Source of the DNA: DATBSK01 sp964501785
Lineage (GTDB): Bacteria > Actinomycetota > Acidimicrobiia > IMCC26256 > PALSA-555
DNA length: 64,000 bases
Reading direction: 5' to 3'
NCBI GenBank assembly: GCA_964501785.1
Contig: CAZCUD010000002.1
Span: forward strand, 1 to 64,000
The notes under the pieces are model-generated. The model worked only from the letters and a program-made list of their open reading frames with translations, had not been told where the DNA came from and ran no database searches. Below are positions 40,598-48,946 of this stretch, in pieces (within the stretch, counting starts at the first letter, position 1; each line of letters opens with the position of its first letter). Position numbers and translations under genes: made by a program.

Positions 40598-43252
40598 CTA
40601 CTTGGCCGTCGCCCAGGTGTCGCCGAAGCCCATGTCGACGACGAGGGGGACCTTGAGGGTCGCGACCGACTCCATCGTCTCGCGGATCACGGGCTCGACC
40701 CTGGCCTCCTCGTCCTCGGGCACCTCGAAGACGAGCTCGTCATGCACCGTGAGCAGCATCCTGGTCGCGAACCCGCCCGCTTCGAGCGCGTGGTCGACGG
40801 CCACCATCGCGAGCTTGAAGATGTCGGCGGCCGAGCCCTGGATCGGCGCGTTCTGCGCCATCCGCTCCCCCATCTGACGGATGCGGAAGTTGTCGGAGGA
40901 GAGCTCGGTGATCTGGCGCCGGCGCCCGAAGATCGTCGTCGTGTAGCCGCGCTCCTTCGCCTCGGCGACGGTCCCCTCCATGTACGCGGCGACGTTGGGG
41001 AACGCGGCGAAGTAGTCGTCGAGGATCTCGCGCGCGTCCTCGGTGGGGATGCCCATGCGCTGGCCGAGCCCGTACGCCTCCATCCCGTAGGCGAGCCCGT
41101 AGTTGACGACCTTCGCGAAGCGCCGGTCTTCGGGGTCGACCTCGGTCTCGGCCTTGTGGAACACCTTGGCAGCGGTCGCGGTGTGGATGTCGACGCCCCG
41201 CTCGAACGCGTCGATGAGCCCCGGGTCTTCGGCGAGATCGGCGAGCACCCGCAGCTCGATCTGCGAGTAGTCGGCCGCGAGCAGCCCCGCGCCGGGCTCG
41301 GCGACGAACGCGCGCCGGAACTCCTTGCCGTCAGCCGTGCGCACCGGGATGTTCTGCAAGTTGGGATCGGAGCTCGAGATGCGCCCCGTCGTGGTGTCGG
41401 TCTGCTTGAAGGTGGCGTGGACCCGCCCGTCGTCGCGCACCAACGGCGGCAGCGCGTCGGCATAGGTGTTGCGCAGCTTCTCGACCTCGCGGTAGCGCAG
41501 GAGATCGGCGACGATCGGGTGGTCCTCGGCCATCTTCTGGAGCGAGTCGGCGTCGGTGGACGGGCCGGTCTTCGTCTTCTTCACCGGCGTGAGCCCGAGC
41601 TTCTCGAACAGCACGACCCGCAGCTGCGGAGTGGAGTTGACGTTGAACTCCTCCCCCGCGTGCGCCCAGATCTGCTTCTGGAGCCGGTCGCACTCCTTGT
41701 TGAGCTCCGCGCTCAGCGCCCCGAGGAACTCGAGGTCGACGCGGATCCCCGCGCGCTCCATCTTGGCGAGCACGCGCACCAGCGGCTTCTCGAACCGCTC
41801 GTACAGGTCGGTGAGCTCGCGGGCGTCGAGCGCGTCGGCGAGCGCATCGGCGAGTCGGAGCACGGCCGCAGCCCGCCGACCGGTCTGCTCCGCGCCGCCC
41901 GTGCCCCCGAGGTCGAGCTGGCCCTCCTCGACGTCGGGCGACTGCAGCTCGATGGACAGGTACCGCAGCGCGAGGTCGTCGAGGAGGTACTTCCCCTCGG
42001 CCGGGTCGAGCAGGTACGCCATGACCGCGGTGTCGCGATCGAGCGTGCGGATGTCGACGCCCAGCCCGTGCATCAGCTCCTTCGCCCGGTGGGCGACCAG
42101 CGGTGGGCCACCCGTCGCGACGAGCGCTCCCCCCGCCGCCAGTACGTCGGGCTCGCGGAGCAGCGAGCCGTCGAGGTACGCCGCGCGGCCGTCGCCCGAC
42201 GCGATCGCGAGCCCCGTGATGCCGCTGCGGCCCGGTGCGCCGTCCCACTCCGGCTCGAGGGCGTAGCGCTCCCCGGCCTCCACGAGCGCACGCAGCCGAT
42301 CGGCCGCAGCACTCGCGTCGCGCAGCACGTCGACCTCGACGTCGAACGTCTCGGCGTCGGGAACGGCCGCGGTCTGGCCGACCGCCTCCATCATCCGCGG
42401 CAGGAGGGTGCGGAACTCGAGCTGGTCGAAGAGCACCCGCACGCGCTCGGGGTCGAACGCGCCCTGGCGCAGGTCGTCGAGCTCGACGCCGCAGTCGACG
42501 TCGAGCCGCAGGATCGACATCTCACGGTTGAGGCGCACGCGGTCGGCCATCTCGGTGAGGTTCTGGCGCTGCTTCGGGGGGAGCTCGTCGACGTGGGCCA
42601 GGATCGACTCGACGTCGCCGTAGGTGGTGATGAGCTTCGCCGCGGTCTTCTCGCCGATGCCCGGCACCCCGGGCAGGTTGTCGCTGTTGTCGCCGCGCAG
42701 CGCCGCGTACTCGGGGTACTGGGCCGGCGTGACGCCGCCGGTGCGCTCGACGATCCCCGCCTCGTCGTAGAGCTTGTAGTCGGACACGCCGCGCATGTTG
42801 TAGAGGACCCGCAGATGGGGGTCGCGCACGAGCTGGAACGTGTCGCGGTCGCCGGTGACGACGACGACGTCGATCCCTTCGTCGGCCGCGCGCACCGCGA
42901 GCGTGGCGATCACATCGTCGGCCTCGACGCCTTCCACCTCCATGGTCGTGATCTCGAGCGCGTCGAGCACCTCGCGGATCAACGGGAGCTGCGACCGGAA
43001 GATGTCGGGCGCGGCCTTGCGCCCCGCCTTGTACTCGGCGTCCATGTCGTCGCGGAAGGTGCGACCGGGCGCGTCGAACGCAACGCCGATGTAGTCGGGC
43101 TGCTCATCGGCCAGCACCTTCGTGAGCATCGCGGTGAAGCCGTACACCGCGTTGGTGACCGTCCCGTTCGCCGTCGCGAGGTCGGACGGCAGGGCGTAGA
43201 AGGCCCGGAACGCGAGCGAGTGGCCGTCGAGCAGGAGGAGCTTGCTCGTCAT
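40598..43252 (-). CDS. polA: DNA polymerase I
   Basis: This 884-residue polymerase has an N-terminal 5'-3' exonuclease/FEN domain (LLLDGHSLAFRAFYAL, VTGDRDTFQLV, GDNSDNLPGVPGIGEKTA), a middle proofreading-fold domain that lacks the acidic residues needed for 3'-5' activity (the family DTE motif is EPE and the later Asp is missing), and a C-terminal polymerase domain with ADYSQIELRVLA, KVVNYGLAYGM and VHDELVFEVP. GAGGGA precedes the ATG. polA near rpsA, coaE and uvrB matches the mycobacterial order. Confidence 0.98.
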   Translation of the reverse strand: MTSKLLLLDGHSLAFRAFYALPSDLATANGTVTNAVYGFTAMLTKVLADEQPDYIGVAFDAPGRTFRDDMDAEYKAGRKAAPDIFRSQLPLIREVLDALEITTMEVEGVEADDVIATLAVRAADEGIDVVVVTGDRDTFQLVRDPHLRVLYNMRGVSDYKLYDEAGIVERTGGVTPAQYPEYAALRGDNSDNLPGVPGIGEKTAAKLITTYGDVESILAHVDELPPKQRQNLTEMADRVRLNREMSILRLDVDCGVELDDLRQGAFDPERVRVLFDQLEFRTLLPRMMEAVGQTAAVPDAETFDVEVDVLRDASAAADRLRALVEAGERYALEPEWDGAPGRSGITGLAIASGDGRAAYLDGSLLREPDVLAAGGALVATGGPPLVAHRAKELMHGLGVDIRTLDRDTAVMAYLLDPAEGKYLLDDLALRYLSIELQSPDVEEGQLDLGGTGGAEQTGRRAAAVLRLADALADALDARELTDLYERFEKPLVRVLAKMERAGIRVDLEFLGALSAELNKECDRLQKQIWAHAGEEFNVNSTPQLRVVLFEKLGLTPVKKTKTGPSTDADSLQKMAEDHPIVADLLRYREVEKLRNTYADALPPLVRDDGRVHATFKQTDTTTGRISSSDPNLQNIPVRTADGKEFRRAFVAEPGAGLLAADYSQIELRVLADLAEDPGLIDAFERGVDIHTATAAKVFHKAETEVDPEDRRFAKVVNYGLAYGMEAYGLGQRMGIPTEDAREILDDYFAAFPNVAAYMEGTVAEAKERGYTTTIFGRRRQITELSSDNFRIRQMGERMAQNAPIQGSAADIFKLAMVAVDHALEAGGFATRMLLTVHDELVFEVPEDEEARVEPVIRETMESVATLKVPLVVDMGFGDTWATAK

Positions 43253-43328
43253 CTCGGCGTCCCTCGCTGCGGCACGGAGCGATGGTATGCCCGCGCTGTG
43301 ACGCCCGGGCCGAGGCGCGCCGCCTCCG

Positions 43329-43919
43329 TCAGGGGGTGAGCTCGCCGTCGACGACCCGACGCGCGATCTCGCCGATCTTCACCCGCTCGCTCATCGCACG
43401 CGTCTGGATGAAGCGCCACGCGGCGTGCTCGTCCATGTCGTGCTCGTCCATGAGTCGGCCCTTGGCCCGGTCGATGACCTTGCGGGACTCGAGGCGCGCC
43501 TCGAGGTCCTCGACGTGGCGCTCGAGCGACGTGAGCTCGGCATGTCGGGCGAGCGCGAGCTCGATCGCCGGCATCAGGTCGCTCTTCTGGAACGGCTTGA
43601 CCAGGTACGCCAGCGCTCCCGCGTCGCGGGCCTGCTCGACGAGGTCGCGCTGGGAGAACGCGGTGAGGATGAGCACCGCGGCGAGGCGCTCCGCCGCGAC
43701 CTGCCGTGCAGCCGAGAGGCCGTCGAGGCCCGGCATCTTGACGTCGAGGATCACCAGGTCGGGCACGAGCTCCCGGACGAGGTCGATCGCCTCGTCGCCC
43801 CGGCCCGTCTCTCCCACGACGGCGTAGCCCTCTTCCTCGAGCAGCTCCTTGAGGTCGAGGCGGATGATGGCCTCGTCCTCGGCGATCACGACGCGGGGCG
43901 CTCCGGTGGTCTCGCTCAT
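43329..43919 (-). CDS. ANTAR-domain response regulator (PdtaR-like)
   Basis: This 196-residue regulator has a receiver domain (residues ~8-120, acidic pocket AEDEA, phospho-acceptor Asp59 in LVILDVKMPG, Thr in LTAFSQ, Lys in LVKPF) and a C-terminal ANTAR RNA-binding domain (~140-190, KVIDRAKGRLMDEHDMDEHAAWRFIQ). ANTAR proteins prevent terminator formation on dual-hexaloop RNAs. It corresponds in position and architecture to mycobacterial PdtaR near polA. Its kinase is not in the window. Confidence 0.93.
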   Translation of the reverse strand: MSETTGAPRVVIAEDEAIIRLDLKELLEEEGYAVVGETGRGDEAIDLVRELVPDLVILDVKMPGLDGLSAARQVAAERLAAVLILTAFSQRDLVEQARDAGALAYLVKPFQKSDLMPAIELALARHAELTSLERHVEDLEARLESRKVIDRAKGRLMDEHDMDEHAAWRFIQTRAMSERVKIGEIARRVVDGELTP

Positions 43920-43934
43920 GGGTGTGGCCGCCGA

Positions 43935-44234
43935 TCAGCTGGCCGACAGCTCGGCCGACATGCGGTCGAGCAAGGCGTCCTGCTCCCGCTCGAGCTCCGC
44001 GATCGAGAGGACGAGCGAGTCGCGGTGCCGGGCCAGCGCATCGGCGTGGCGCCGTGCGTCCCGGGCCTCGGCGTCGGCGAGCGGGGTCTCGGCGACGAGC
44101 GCGCGCAGCCGAGCGTCCTCGGCCTCGTCCTGCAGGAACACCAGCTGCTCCTCCGTGACCGCCCGCTCGGCCCGGAGCCGCTTCAGGCGGTCACTCACGT
44201 CGACGAGGCGTCGTTGCAGGATCGAACGCGCCAT
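43935..44234 (-). CDS. small coiled-coil protein
   Basis: This 99-residue, almost entirely helical protein has heptad-like Leu/Ala spacing (LQRRLVDVSDRLKRLRAERA, HRDSLVLSIAELEREQDALL) and no recognised domain. TAGGCT lies 9 nt before the ATG. It is 15 bp upstream of the ANTAR regulator on the same strand, so co-transcription is likely. A scaffold or structural role is a guess. Confidence 0.7.
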   Translation of the reverse strand: MARSILQRRLVDVSDRLKRLRAERAVTEEQLVFLQDEAEDARLRALVAETPLADAEARDARRHADALARHRDSLVLSIAELEREQDALLDRMSAELSAS

Positions 44235-44301
44235 GGAGAGGAGAGCCTACGCGGGGATCCCTGCGCCGTCAGGGTTCGAAACGGTGTGGCAGCGTGGTCC
44301 G

Positions 44302-45471
44302 ATGGGCGTGCCCGCTCCCCGCCATCCCATCTTCACCGCCGAGCACGACGAGCTCCGGGCGTCGGTCCGGCGCTTCGTGGAGACCGAGCTCGCGCCCCAC
44401 GTGGACGAGTGGGAGGACGCCGGTCACTTCCCCGACGAAGTGTTCCGCCGCGCCGGCGAGCTCGGTTTCCTCGGGCTCCACTACCCCGAGCGCTGGGGTG
44501 GCAGCGGCGGCGATCTGGCCGCCGAGGTCGTCTTCGTCGAAGAGCTCGCCAAGTCGGGGTGCGGCGCGATCGCGATGGCGGTGTCGGTGCAGACCGACAT
44601 GGCCACGCCCGCGCTCGCCGAGTTCGGCACCGACGAGCAGCGCGACCTCTACCTGCGCCCCGCGATCGCGGGCGAGAAGATCGCCGCCATCGCGATCACG
44701 GAGCCCGACGCAGGCTCCGACGTCGCCGGCATCAAGACCCGCGGCGTGCGCGACGGAGACGCGTGGCGCATCGACGGCGCCAAGCTCTACATCACGAACG
44801 GCGCGCGCGCCGACTTCATGACCACGGTCGTGAAGACCGACCCCGACGCCGGTCACGCCGGCATCTCGCTCTTCCTCGTCGACACCGACCTCCCCGGCGT
44901 CGTGGTGTCGCGCAAGCTCGACAAGCTGGGGATGCGTTCGAGCGACACGGCGGAGATCGCGCTCGACGGCGTGCTCGTGCCCCACGAGAACCTCATCGGC
45001 CTCGATCCCGGCCAGGGCTTCGCGCAGCTCATGTGGCAGCTCCAGTACGAGCGCATGTCCAGCGCGGCCGCGTGCATCGGCTACGCCGACGCGATCCTCG
45101 CGGAGACGATCGAGTACGCGAAGGAGCGCTCGGCGTTCGGGAGGCCGCTGAGCGGGCACCAGGTGATCGCGCACAAGCTCGCCGACGCCGCGACCGACCT
45201 CGAGGCAGCACGCGCGCTCGTCTACGACACCGTGTGGCAGCTGCAACAGGGCGAGTACCCGGTCGGGATGATCTCGATGGCGAAGAAGCACGCCGCGCAG
45301 GTGTTCAACCGACTCGCCGACACCTGCCTCCAGGTGCACGGCGGCGCCGGCTACATGAGCGAGTACCGCGTGTCGCGCGCGTTCCGCGACGCGCGCCTCC
45401 AGCGCATCGGCGCCGGCACCGACGAGATCATGAACGAGGTGATCGCGAAGCGCCTCGGCATCACGCCGTAG
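44302..45471 (+). CDS. acyl-CoA dehydrogenase
   Basis: This 389-residue FAD enzyme introduces the trans-2 double bond into acyl-CoAs. It has ITEPDAGSDVAGIKT (FAD/substrate loop), YAKERSAFGRPLSGHQVIAHKLAD and QVHGGAGYMSEYRVSRAFRDA. The usual catalytic Glu of the YEGT motif is Ala (GAGTDEI), while Glu250 in QLQYERM sits where long-chain and isovaleryl enzymes carry their base, so it is probably of that type. The longer open frame upstream is not coding. Confidence 0.93.
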   Translation: MGVPAPRHPIFTAEHDELRASVRRFVETELAPHVDEWEDAGHFPDEVFRRAGELGFLGLHYPERWGGSGGDLAAEVVFVEELAKSGCGAIAMAVSVQTDMATPALAEFGTDEQRDLYLRPAIAGEKIAAIAITEPDAGSDVAGIKTRGVRDGDAWRIDGAKLYITNGARADFMTTVVKTDPDAGHAGISLFLVDTDLPGVVVSRKLDKLGMRSSDTAEIALDGVLVPHENLIGLDPGQGFAQLMWQLQYERMSSAAACIGYADAILAETIEYAKERSAFGRPLSGHQVIAHKLADAATDLEAARALVYDTVWQLQQGEYPVGMISMAKKHAAQVFNRLADTCLQVHGGAGYMSEYRVSRAFRDARLQRIGAGTDEIMNEVIAKRLGITP

Positions 45472-45520
45472 CCGGAGCGTCCCTGCACGCGATGGGCCCG
45501 CCGACCCGAGGGACGATCGG

Positions 45521-45526
45521 TAGCCT
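45521..45526 (+). promoter_or_regulatory. -10 box (TAGCCT) of the CAA tRNA
   Basis: TAGCCT ends 12 nt before the tRNA 5' end, normal for a tRNA promoter in this window (compare tRNA-Leu(GAG)). Confidence 0.4.
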
Positions 45527-45538
45527 GGCTGGAGCCTC

Positions 45539-45611
45539 GGCGGCGTAGCCCAACGGCAGAGGCACCGGATTCAAGACCCGGTCAGTGAGGGTTCGAATCC
45601 CTCCGCCGCCA
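45539..45611 (+). tRNA. tRNA with CAA anticodon (tRNA-Leu?) in a class I body
   Basis: A 73-nt cloverleaf: acceptor GGCGGCG/CGCCGCC, discriminator A, D arm GCC...GGC, anticodon stem CCGG/CCGG with an A-C mismatch next to the loop, loop TTCAAGA giving anticodon CAA, a 5-nt variable loop TCAGT, and T arm GAGGGTTCGAATCCCTC. CAA reads Leu UUG codons, but bacterial tRNA-Leu normally has a long variable arm, as in the GAG tRNA at 11796. CCA is not encoded. The P450 stop codon falls inside this gene on the other strand. Confidence 0.85.
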
Positions 45612-46862
45612 CTCCTCCCGCTCCGTGAGCCGCACGGGCAGCGAGTCGATCGACACACCGACGTTGTGCGCGGCGCCCGCGTTGAGCCACACCGGGGGGC
45701 CGGTGCGCTCGATGTCGAAGCGCTCCACGAGCATCCCGGTCATCACCTCGACCTCCTTCTTGGCGAGGTTCGCGCCGAGGCAGTAGTGCGGCCCACCGCC
45801 GCCGAACGACACGTGCGGGTTCGGCGACCTCCGCACGTCGAACCGGAACGGGTCGTCGAAGGCCCGCTCGTCGCGGTTGCCCGACGGGTACCAGAGCACC
45901 ACCCGATCGCCCGCCTCGATCCGGGCCCCGCCGAGCTCGACGTCGCGGGTCGCCGACCGGGCGAAGAACAGCACCGGGCTCGCCCAGCGGATGATCTCGT
46001 CGGTCGCGGTCGGGAGGACCTCGGGATGCGCGCGCACGTCGGCGAGCTGGTCGGGATGATCGAGCAGCGCCATCAGCCCTTGCGTGAGCGCGTTGCGCGT
46101 CGTCTCGCTCCCGGCGATGGACAGGATCATGAAGAACGTCTCGAGCTCGACGCCTTCGACGCTGGTGGTGTTGCCGTCGTCGTCCTCGATCTCCGCGTGG
46201 GCGATGATCGTCCACACGTCGTCCGCGGGCTTGCGCCGACGCAGCTCGGTCAGCTCCTGCGCGTACCGGAACAGCTCGAGCATCGCCTCGTTGCTCTCGG
46301 CCTCGCTGATGCCGCCCCCGGGCACGAAGCCGCGCAGCGTGGCGTCGGTGCAGGTGAAGATGTGCGCCCGGTCGGACTCGGGGATCCCGACGATGTCGGC
46401 GATCACGTGCATCGGCAGCTGGTACGCGACGTCCGCGACGAAGTCGCAGTCGCCCTTGGCCGCCGCGTCGTCGAGGATCCGTCGGCTCCGCTCGGCGATG
46501 TGATCCTCGAGCCGCCCGATCATCCGCGGCGTGAACCCCGCGGTCACGAGGCGCCGCAGGCGCGTGTGCGCGGGCGGGTCCATCGACACGAGCATCGATC
46601 CCGAGTGGTCCGACGGGGCGGGGTCGATGACGACGTTGTGGCGGGCGGTGAAGGTCTCCCAGTCGCGGTTGGCCTGCTGGATCTCCGTGTGGCCCACCAC
46701 CGACCAGAAGCCGACCGGTCGGCGACCCGGCATGATCTCGACCGGGCGGTGGCGATGGACGCCGCCGCGCGCCCGCAGCTCGGCGAACACGTCGTGGGGC
46801 ACCCCGTCGACGTAGATCGCCGGGTCGACCAGGTCGACGTCCGAGACGTCGGTGACCGTCAT
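45582..46862 (-). CDS. cytochrome P450
   Basis: This ~426-residue heme monooxygenase has the heme-ligand motif FGGGGPHYCLG (Cys361), the oxygen-binding I-helix SIAGSETTRNAL and the ExxR pair in DEIIRW. It belongs to the soluble bacterial class resembling the CYP125/142 fatty-acid and sterol group, but the substrate is uncertain. No ferredoxin gene is adjacent. Start chosen as the ATG at 46862. Its last ten codons read into the tRNA gene at 45539-45611, giving a C-terminus EEWRRRDSNPH that should be checked. Confidence 0.92.
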   Translation of the reverse strand: MTVTDVSDVDLVDPAIYVDGVPHDVFAELRARGGVHRHRPVEIMPGRRPVGFWSVVGHTEIQQANRDWETFTARHNVVIDPAPSDHSGSMLVSMDPPAHTRLRRLVTAGFTPRMIGRLEDHIAERSRRILDDAAAKGDCDFVADVAYQLPMHVIADIVGIPESDRAHIFTCTDATLRGFVPGGGISEAESNEAMLELFRYAQELTELRRRKPADDVWTIIAHAEIEDDDGNTTSVEGVELETFFMILSIAGSETTRNALTQGLMALLDHPDQLADVRAHPEVLPTATDEIIRWASPVLFFARSATRDVELGGARIEAGDRVVLWYPSGNRDERAFDDPFRFDVRRSPNPHVSFGGGGPHYCLGANLAKKEVEVMTGMLVERFDIERTGPPVWLNAGAAHNVGVSIDSLPVRLTEREEWRRRDSNPH

Positions 46863-46921
46863 CACCGGCAACCTATTCGGTGCACCGGAAGTCACGCAGC
46901 GCGCGGGGCGGCCCACGTAGA

Positions 46922-47176
46922 ATGTCCGCCTTGTCTCCCCTGGCCGCCGACGCCGTTCCCTGGATCGTGGGCCTGTCCGTGCTCTCGGTCCTGGTGCTGC
47001 TCCTCATCCTCATCGCACCCTGGAAGAGCGTGCGCGACGAGCGGGCGCTCGACGACGAGACCGAGACCCGGCTCCTGCTCGGCGAGGATCCCGACGTCGT
47101 CGAGCGTGATCTCGAGGCCCGGGAGGCCGACCAGGCCGGTCGCGTCTCGAAGCTGCGCCCCCGCGACGACGAGTAG
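46922..47176 (+). CDS. small single-span membrane protein
   Basis: This 84-residue protein has one membrane helix near the N-terminus (WIVGLSVLSVLVLLLILIA, residues ~14-32) followed by a charged, acidic tail (DDETETRLLLGEDPDVVERD). No family recognised. It is divergent from the P450 with 59 bp between them and ends 6 bp before the convergent fabZ stop. Confidence 0.65.
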   Translation: MSALSPLAADAVPWIVGLSVLSVLVLLLILIAPWKSVRDERALDDETETRLLLGEDPDVVERDLEAREADQAGRVSKLRPRDDE

Positions 47177-47182
47177 GCGAGC

Positions 47183-47629
47183 TCAGGCCGGCGCGTCGGC
47201 GATGGCGAAGAACAGCCGCGCCGAGCAGGCCGTCTCGCCGTCGACCGTGGCGCTCCCCTGGCCCCACCCTCCGCGGGCCGAGAGCCGCTCCAGCTCGACC
47301 TCGAGGGTCAGCTCGTCGCCGGGGACGACGAGGCGGCGCCACCGCACCTTCTCGACCCCGCCGAAGAGCGGCAGCTTCCCGGCGTAGCGCTCGTCGGCGA
47401 GCACCGCGATCGCGCCCGCCTGGGCGAGCGCCTCGAGCTGGATCACGCCGGGGAACACGGGGTTGCCGGGGAAGTGGCCGGCGAGGAACGCCTCGTCGCC
47501 GGTCACCCGGTAGCGGGCCGTCACCCGGCCCGCGGGGTCGAACGCCTCGACGGCGTCGACGAACCGGAACGGCGGTCGGTGCGGCAGCAGCGCGATCAGC
47601 TCGTCGGAGCGCTCGTGAGGCGTCATCAT
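47183..47629 (-). CDS. fabZ: FabZ-like 3-hydroxyacyl-ACP dehydratase
   Basis: This 148-residue hotdog-fold enzyme removes water from 3-hydroxyacyl-ACP in fatty-acid elongation. It starts MMTPHERSDELIALLPHRPPF, with catalytic His in AGHFPGNPVFPGVIQLEALAQ and Glu in the same segment. Two ATGs (47629, 47626) are candidates; both lie at the edge of the repeat array that runs into the sequence gap. It is divergent from the fabD operon and supplies its dehydratase. Confidence 0.93.
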   Translation of the reverse strand: MMTPHERSDELIALLPHRPPFRFVDAVEAFDPAGRVTARYRVTGDEAFLAGHFPGNPVFPGVIQLEALAQAGAIAVLADERYAGKLPLFGGVEKVRWRRLVVPGDELTLEVELERLSARGGWGQGSATVDGETACSARLFFAIADAPA

Positions 47630-47640
47630 CCTGGTCGCGC

Positions 47641-47740
47641 NNNNNNNNNNNNNNNNNNNNNNNNNNNNNNNNNNNNNNNNNNNNNNNNNNNNNNNNNNNN
47701 NNNNNNNNNNNNNNNNNNNNNNNNNNNNNNNNNNNNNNNN
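47641..47740. other. 100-N assembly gap
   Basis: One hundred Ns, a standard scaffold spacer of unknown true length. Its position inside a tandem repeat explains the assembly break. Confidence 0.99.
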
Positions 47741-47793
47741 TCGCTCGGCCGCACGGTACGTGCGGCCGCCCTCCGGGACGCTCGGCTGCTCCA

Positions 47794-47862
47794 TCATCCC
47801 GGTCGCGCTCGCTCGGCCGCACGGTACGTGCGGCCGCCCTCCGGGACGCTCGGCTGCTCCAT
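47794..47862 (-). CDS. 22-codon mini-ORF of the fabZ-side repeat
   Basis: ATG at 47862 opens 22 codons (MEQPSVPEGG, RTYRAAERARPG) and ends in TGATG, whose ATG starts the next identical copy. The chain points toward fabZ, where the last repeat end again gives GGATGATG. TAACGT lies 7 nt before the first ATG. Translation is unproven. Confidence 0.35.
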   Translation of the reverse strand: MEQPSVPEGGRTYRAAERARPG

Positions 47863-47869
47863 CGCCGGG

Positions 47870-47875
47870 ACGTTA
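47870..47875 (-). promoter_or_regulatory. -10 box (TAACGT) of the fabZ-side repeat ORFs
   Basis: TAACGT lies 7 nt before the first mini-ORF ATG, the same leaderless spacing as at uvrA, uvrB and fabI. It would make fabZ the last cistron of a leaderless message. Confidence 0.4.
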
Positions 47876-47945
47876 CTGCCGGTTCTCACGCGGTTCTCAC
47901 GCCTGCAACACGGGCCCCGCACGATCACTGCGTGCGGGCCGCCAA

Positions 47946-47967
47946 GTTACCGGCAGGTACCTGTAAC
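47946..47967. promoter_or_regulatory. candidate operator upstream of fabD
   Basis: A 22-bp dyad has outer arms GTTAC/GTAAC and a perfect central CAGGTACCTG. It lies 56 bp before fabD, where fatty-acid regulators of the FasR/TetR kind bind in other actinobacteria. An 11-bp direct repeat (CGGTTCTCACG twice, 47880-47901) precedes it. The regulator is not in the window. Confidence 0.4.
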
Positions 47968-48022
47968 CCGACCTCTCGGGCGTCGGTCCAACCGGGACGC
48001 GCGACCGGAGAGGGGTCCTTGC

Positions 48023-48946
48023 GTGGCGATCGCCGTCATCTTCCCAGGACAAGGCACCCAGGCGCCCGGCATGGGCGCGCCCTGGCGCGACCATCCGGCC
48101 TGGGTGGTCGTCGAGCGCGCCGAGATGGCCTTCGGCGAGCCCCTCGCCCCGCTCCTCCTCGACGCGCCGGCCGAGACCCTCGCTCGCACCCGCGAGGCCC
48201 AGCTCGCCGTCCTCCTCACCTCGCTCGTCGCCTGGGAGGCGGCGCGTGAGCACGTGGCCGCTCCGGTCGCGTTCGCCGGACACTCGCTCGGACAGGTGAC
48301 GGCGCTGATCGCGGCGGGCGCCCTCCCGCTCGACGCCGGCGTGCGGTTCGCGGCCCGTCGGGCCGAGCTCACCCAGCGGGCCGCCGACGCGCATCCCGGC
48401 CGGATGGCCGCGCTGCTCGGCGCCACCGTCGAGCAGGCGTCGCAGGCCTGCACCGCCGCTCCCGACGCATGCTGGGTCGCCAACGACAACGCCCCCGGAC
48501 AGGTCGTGATCGCGGGGACGCCGGACGGCGTCGACGCGGCCGGCGCCCGCGCCAAGGAGCTGGGCGTGAAGCGCGTCACGCCGCTCAACGTGGGTGGGGC
48601 GTTCCACACCCCTCTGATGCGCGACGCGGCCGACGCCTTGCCGGCCGAGCTCGAAGACGTGCGCCTGTCCGCACCCGCCGCGCCGATCGTCTCCAACCAC
48701 GACGCGCGCGCCTACGCCGACGGCGACGGATGGCGCGACCGGCTCCCCGAGCACGTCACCGTGCCGGTGCGCTGGCGCGAGTCGATGGAGACCATGGTCG
48801 GCCTCGGCGCCACCTCGTTCCTCGAGGTCGGCCACGGCACGATGCTCGCGGGGCTCGCCAAGCGCACGACGCCCGACGCCCCCGTGCGGGCGGTCGCGAC
48901 CCCCGACGACCTCCAGGCACTCGACGAAGAGACGGAGCTGGTCTGA
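48023..48946 (+). CDS. fabD: malonyl-CoA:ACP malonyltransferase
   Basis: This 307-residue transferase loads malonate onto acyl-carrier protein. It starts MAIAVIFPGQGTQ, has the nucleophile Ser88 in GHSLGQ and the His in GGAFHTPLM, and ends without extra domains. A GTG start is preceded by GGAGAGG. First gene of the fab operon; its stop overlaps the next ATG (TGATG). Confidence 0.95.
   Translation: MAIAVIFPGQGTQAPGMGAPWRDHPAWVVVERAEMAFGEPLAPLLLDAPAETLARTREAQLAVLLTSLVAWEAAREHVAAPVAFAGHSLGQVTALIAAGALPLDAGVRFAARRAELTQRAADAHPGRMAALLGATVEQASQACTAAPDACWVANDNAPGQVVIAGTPDGVDAAGARAKELGVKRVTPLNVGGAFHTPLMRDAADALPAELEDVRLSAPAAPIVSNHDARAYADGDGWRDRLPEHVTVPVRWRESMETMVGLGATSFLEVGHGTMLAGLAKRTTPDAPVRAVATPDDLQALDEETELV

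Larger units (their letters stand above)
47630..47866. repeat. 68-bp tandem repeat array with hairpin, broken by the gap
   Basis: After the gap there is one full 68-bp unit (47741-47808) and most of a second (47809-47861). The last ~17 bp before the gap match the end of the unit with one mismatch, so the array continues through the gap. Each unit has a 9-bp stem CGGCCGCAC/GTGCGGCCG around GGTAC (47746-47768 and 47814-47836). On the minus strand each unit is a 22-codon ORF ending in TGATG. Confidence 0.85.
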
